This document shows, piece after piece, positions 60,751-64,000 of a stretch of 64,000 nucleotides of DNA. The notes beneath the pieces are model-generated. The model saw only the letters and a program-made list of their open reading frames with translations, did no database searches and was not told where the DNA came from. The stretch covers positions 806,001 through 870,000 of the forward strand of contig NZ_JANQBQ010000001.1 of assembly GCF_024723825.1 (NCBI RefSeq), in the 5' to 3' direction. Position 1 is the stretch's first letter. The number at the start of each line of letters is the position of its first letter. The DNA comes from Romboutsia lituseburensis. GTDB taxonomy: Bacteria; Bacillota; Clostridia; Peptostreptococcales; Peptostreptococcaceae. The position numbers and the translations under genes were made by a program.

Positions 60751-61767
60751 ATGTCTTTTTTTAATGATGCGTATATATTTATTAGAAAATCAGATAAAAC
60801 AATAAATGTATTTGATCTTAATAAACATATTTTATATAATAGATTAGATTCTAATCTTAATAATCTATATTCTGATATTATAATTGATGGAGATTTTTCT
60901 TTTGCTGATACATGGTTTGATATAACTGATAATGATACTATATATGGAGTAATTAATGATAAAAAAGGTAAATTAATTAATATAAATATAACTAATGATA
61001 ATTTTATTAATACTACAATATTTAAATATGACCATTATAATTATTTTATCAAATTTCCATATATAAAAAATTTATTAGGCTCAAATCATATTATTTATTA
61101 TGTAATTAACAAAAATAAACCAACAAAGTTAATTCATATTTATAAGCAAAATAATGTATATAAAAAAAATATTATAGACTATATTAACCATAATATACTT
61201 ACTAATTTTATAATAACTTGGAATTATAATATTCCTACTATATTTTACTTTAAGGTTGTAGATAACTCCGAAGAACTCTTTACATCTACATTTGATTTAA
61301 CTAGACTTAAATGGTCTAATCCTATTCAAATAACAAACTCAAAAAAAAATAAGATTTATTTATCTGTTATTCAATCTAAAGAATGCGTTTATCATATTTC
61401 ATATTCAGAAGATAACAGCGGAAAATATATATATAGATATTTTTCATTACATATTGATGATTATACTTTTAAAACTTATAACCCTAACTACCTAAGTTCT
61501 AATATTATGTGTTTATTCCCTAGTTTAGTCGAATCTAATTCCATATTATATGCTTACTGGGTAGAGTATTATAACTTATATACTTGCAAGTCATATGATT
61601 TCGGCGCAACCTGGAGTAAACCTACATTAATAAATTACTCCTCTTCTAAACCAGTTTTAATATATGGATTTAAATCTAACTTAAAAAGCGATAAAAAATA
61701 TAATCTATCTTCATTTTTCACTTTTAAAGGTTGTTTTGATATAAACGCAATTTTACCTAAATATTAA
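60751..61767 (+). CDS. Beta-propeller-like protein with an Asp-box (BNR) motif
   Basis: 338 residues, no signal peptide, rich in aromatic beta strands. CKSYDFGATWSKP is an Asp-box (S-x-D-x-G-x-x-W) as found in sialidase-type beta-propellers; weaker repeats are TFDLTRLKWSNPIQI and FADTWFDIT. The catalytic arginine triad of sialidases cannot be recognised, so enzymatic activity is doubtful. GGAGGGGTG precedes the ATG. CATATTTTA at 60663-60671 resembles a sporulation -10 box, and the divergent neighbour is the Cys-rich protein, so a spore-surface role is plausible. Confidence 0.6.
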   Translation: MSFFNDAYIFIRKSDKTINVFDLNKHILYNRLDSNLNNLYSDIIIDGDFSFADTWFDITDNDTIYGVINDKKGKLININITNDNFINTTIFKYDHYNYFIKFPYIKNLLGSNHIIYYVINKNKPTKLIHIYKQNNVYKKNIIDYINHNILTNFIITWNYNIPTIFYFKVVDNSEELFTSTFDLTRLKWSNPIQITNSKKNKIYLSVIQSKECVYHISYSEDNSGKYIYRYFSLHIDDYTFKTYNPNYLSSNIMCLFPSLVESNSILYAYWVEYYNLYTCKSYDFGATWSKPTLINYSSSKPVLIYGFKSNLKSDKKYNLSSFFTFKGCFDINAILPKY

Positions 61768-61836
61768 GTATATTGACTTAATTAAAAAATTCACTTCACT
61801 TAATTCATTGTATGGACACTATTTTTCTTTATACAT

Positions 61837-61874
61837 AAAAAAGCTAAGGTTTAGTATGTAAAACCTTAGCTTTT
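61837..61874 (-). terminator. Terminator of the secreted-protein gene
   Basis: AAAAAAGCTAAGGTTT / AAACCTTAGCTTTT hairpin just after the stop. Confidence 0.85.
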
Positions 61875-61883
61875 CCTTTACTA

Positions 61884-62345
61884 TTAATTACAAGAATTTT
61901 TTCCTTTTCCATGCCTATTGCCCTTATTAGGATTATTTTGCATTTCTTCTCTATGCAACTTTCTTTGTTCTCTTCTTTCTTTAACTTGTGATTTAAAATC
62001 TTCATCCATATACTTATAAACTTTATCAACTATTTGATAATATTTATTTAATTCATCTTCAGTTAAATCTTTTTTGTGATTTCGATGATATTTATCATAC
62101 ATGTCTTTTTCTTCTTGAGTTAATTCATTGTATCCCTTTTCTATCAGCTTTTGTTGTTCTTCTGTTAAGTTATTACACATATTATTTTTTTGTTTTTGAT
62201 ACCCATTACCTCTATTAGAGTTATCTACATTCTCTTTTATGCTACTATTTGATGGTGTATTTTGGTCACTTTCATTAGCTTGTACAGTAAATGCTCCTAA
62301 TCCTAATAATGATACTACACTTAAAGCTATCAATGATTTTTTCAT
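61884..62345 (-). CDS. Secreted small charged protein downstream of a two-component system
   Basis: 153 residues. A signal peptide MKKSLIALSVVSLLGLGAFT ends VQANES (cleavage after VQA likely). The mature part is strongly charged and helical: LTEEQQKLIEKGYNELTQEE, DLTEDELNKYYQIVD and KERREQRKLHREEMQ, with LTxEQ motifs reminiscent of periplasmic Spy/CpxP-like helices, though homology is not established. ATG at 62345 follows GGAGG. Last gene of the operon with the sensor kinase, 62 bases downstream, so probably its co-regulated effector. Confidence 0.7.
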   Translation of the reverse strand: MKKSLIALSVVSLLGLGAFTVQANESDQNTPSNSSIKENVDNSNRGNGYQKQKNNMCNNLTEEQQKLIEKGYNELTQEEKDMYDKYHRNHKKDLTEDELNKYYQIVDKVYKYMDEDFKSQVKERREQRKLHREEMQNNPNKGNRHGKGKNSCN

Positions 62346-62407
62346 TTTTATTACCTCCAATAATATTTGATCTAGCTTTATTATAAGAGGCAAATGTCAC
62401 ACTAATG

Positions 62408-63898
62408 TCACAAACTAATTTTTTTTAATTTTATCCAAAATACTACTCCATCATCTGTGTTTTTAGCTCCACATTCTCCATCATGTAGCTCCATTATTTC
62501 TTTTACTATAGCTAGCCCTAAACCTATTCGATTACTATTATAAGTTCTTGCTTTATCTAATCTTACAAATGAATACCATATTTTCTGTAAATCTTCTTCT
62601 TTTATCTTGTTGCCACTATTGTAAATATATATATATACATCCTCATCTATTAATTCTGTATATACTTTTATTTTATTTTCATTTGTAACATAATTTATTG
62701 CATTATCAATTAAATTATTTAAAACTTGCTCTATCCTTATTTTGTCTCCAATAGCATAAGGTGCATTTTTTAATTCTTCATCTATATCAACCATTATCTC
62801 TATTTCTTTTTCTTTTAATACAAACTCTTGTTTTTTAACTACTTTTTTTATTAGCTCATTTATATTTAGCTTTTCTTTTTTTAAATTAAAGGTTTTTGAC
62901 TCTAATTTATACAAATCTAATAAATCATTTACCATTAATCCCATCTTTTCACTTTCTTCACATATAACATCAATATAAAAATTTTTATCTTCCTCATTAT
63001 CTAAAATATTGCTTTTTAGTCCCTGAGCATATCCACTTATAACCGTTATCGGTGTTTTAAGCTCATGAGATACACTCGATACAAATTCTCTTTTAAGTTT
63101 CTCTTGTTTAATTTTATTTTCTATCATTATTTCTAATTCTTCATTTTTAGATTTTAAGTCATTCATAGTAATTTTTATTTTATAAGATAGATAATTTATA
63201 CTGTTTCCAAGTTCCTCGATTTCATCTCTTGTTTGTATCTCTGCTTTTTCACTAAAATCTAAATTATACATCTTATTACTTATTTTAGTTAATTTAATTA
63301 TCGGCTTTGTAAATTTATTTGAAAAATATACCGCCATAAATATACTTAGTGTAATTATAGGTATAAATATCATTAATAAAAAATTTGATGCGATATCAAC
63401 ACTATTTTTTATAGCGCTAATTGGTGTTTTACATATTATTGAATAAAAACCATCCTCACTTGGCACTATTGTAGCTAAAAATTCAATACCTTGTGACTTA
63501 TCTTTCATGATATATGATGATATATTTTTTCCTACTTTATATTCATGAGTTATTGAACATCGATTTTTTTTTGAACCTAGTGGCTTATTTAGAGAATTCT
63601 GTCCTCTATGCCCATGCATTGAACTATACTTATTTGTAAAAGTTAGTGAATCATATTGATCATATATATCAACACTTATATTTTTACTTTCACCATATTT
63701 ATTTATATAGTCATTTAACTTTTCTTCATTACTTTCACTTACTAAAACTTTAATTTCATTTCCAAATTCACTTAATAGCTTACTTGTATGTTTTATATAG
63801 AAGTCTTCAAAACCAAATTTAAATATAAAAATTCCTATTAATATTATTGAATTTATTAATATTATTCCAGCTAAGAGTTTGTTTTTTATAGATTTCAA
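62408..63898 (-). CDS. Sensor histidine kinase
   Basis: 496 residues. Membrane segments at about 9-27 and 172-193 enclose an extracellular sensor domain of ~145 residues; then HAMP (FTKPIIKLTKISNKMYNLDF), a coiled linker, HisKA with phospho-His278 in SSVSHELKTPITVISGY, N-box NNLIDNAINYV, F-box FVRLDKARTYNSNRIG and G-box GLGLAIVKEIMELHDG. Start is TTG at 63898 after GGAGGAG; a longer start is less likely since it lies inside the regulator gene. Partner of the regulator just upstream. The signal is unknown. Confidence 0.92.
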   Translation of the reverse strand: MKSIKNKLLAGIILINSIILIGIFIFKFGFEDFYIKHTSKLLSEFGNEIKVLVSESNEEKLNDYINKYGESKNISVDIYDQYDSLTFTNKYSSMHGHRGQNSLNKPLGSKKNRCSITHEYKVGKNISSYIMKDKSQGIEFLATIVPSEDGFYSIICKTPISAIKNSVDIASNFLLMIFIPIITLSIFMAVYFSNKFTKPIIKLTKISNKMYNLDFSEKAEIQTRDEIEELGNSINYLSYKIKITMNDLKSKNEELEIMIENKIKQEKLKREFVSSVSHELKTPITVISGYAQGLKSNILDNEEDKNFYIDVICEESEKMGLMVNDLLDLYKLESKTFNLKKEKLNINELIKKVVKKQEFVLKEKEIEIMVDIDEELKNAPYAIGDKIRIEQVLNNLIDNAINYVTNENKIKVYTELIDEDVYIYIYNSGNKIKEEDLQKIWYSFVRLDKARTYNSNRIGLGLAIVKEIMELHDGECGAKNTDDGVVFWIKLKKISL

Positions 63899-63899
63899 T

Positions 63900-64000
63900 T
63901 TATTCTCCTCCAAATTTATATCCAAATCCTCTTATTGTTTTTAATAAATATGCTTTTTCACCTAACTTATTTCTTAATCTGTTTATATGTGTATCTAAAG
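63900..64000 (-). CDS. OmpR-family response regulator, C-terminal end (truncated by the window edge)
   Basis: 33 codons to a TAA at 63900: LDTHINRLRNKLGEKAYLLK, then TIRGFGYKFGGE, the recognition helix and wing of a winged-helix OmpR/PhoB regulator. Its stop overlaps the start region of the sensor kinase, so they are translated together. Confidence 0.88.
   Translation of the reverse strand, partial: LDTHINRLRNKLGEKAYLLKTIRGFGYKFGGE

Noticed and set aside
61844-62029. 61-codon minus-strand frame overlapping the secreted-protein gene
   Set aside because: Out-of-frame shadow of the lysine-rich C-terminus of that gene.

Overview
The window is low-GC DNA from an anaerobic, spore-forming member of the Clostridia. 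The best fit is Peptostreptococcaceae (relatives of Clostridioides, Paraclostridium, Paeniclostridium or Terrisporobacter). The grounds are strong AGGAGG ribosome sites, very high A+T, a type I-B CRISPR system with a Clostridium-like repeat, a large 2-hydroxyacyl-CoA dehydratase activase, queuosine salvage genes, Cys-rich spore-type proteins and signs of selenium use. Nearly all genes lie on the minus strand. No rRNA or tRNA gene was seen.

Layout. 1-3.5 kb: HD phosphohydrolase, FG-GAP-like lipoprotein, response regulator and sensor kinase in one operon. 3.6-8.6 kb: a Lys/Ser/Asn-rich protein, an RlmL-type methyltransferase, LarE, and a preQ1-I riboswitch driving a nucleoside hydrolase (QueK-like) and an ECF S component. 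9.1-20.1 kb: transposon and ABC-transporter debris, a 19-repeat CRISPR array, and the complete operon cas6-cas8b-cas7-cas5-cas3-cas4-cas1-cas2. 20.2-24 kb: GntR/ABC exporter operon, an ArsC-family gene with an in-frame UGA, and a HEPN-like protein. 24-37 kb: dehydratase activase, Na/Pi transporter, Gate-domain transporter, GAPDH, YitT, acetyltransferase, and a HesB-like gene with an in-frame UGA. 37.2-44.7 kb: a decayed prophage inserted in an ABC-F gene, flanked by a 92-bp perfect repeat and carrying a replacement 3' end for the host gene. 44.4-52.5 kb: ABC-F, three accessory genes for selenium-dependent molybdenum hydroxylases, an FtsZ-like protein downstream of preQ1-riboswitch-controlled queT, and a CDP-alcohol transferase/TVP38/Fe-S operon. 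52.7-56 kb: glpT behind a leader terminator, a second TVP38 gene and a rhodanese lipoprotein. 56-61.8 kb: probable spore-surface and spore-core proteins. 61.8-64 kb: a secreted small protein with a two-component system that runs off the window.

The most notable observation is in the 5' leader of the cas operon. A fragment matching the 3' end of the CRISPR repeat is followed by a 17-nt stretch that matches DNA just inside the cas promoter at 14 of 17 positions. Two of the three mismatches fall at positions 6 and 12, which Cascade flips out, and the matched site is preceded by TTTCA, a known clostridial I-B PAM. This looks like a crRNA-like RNA that lets Cascade repress its own operon. Two further genes have UGA where the family's redox or ligand cysteine belongs, and the ArsC one is followed by a good SECIS-like hairpin, so both are probable selenoproteins that simple ORF calling misses.
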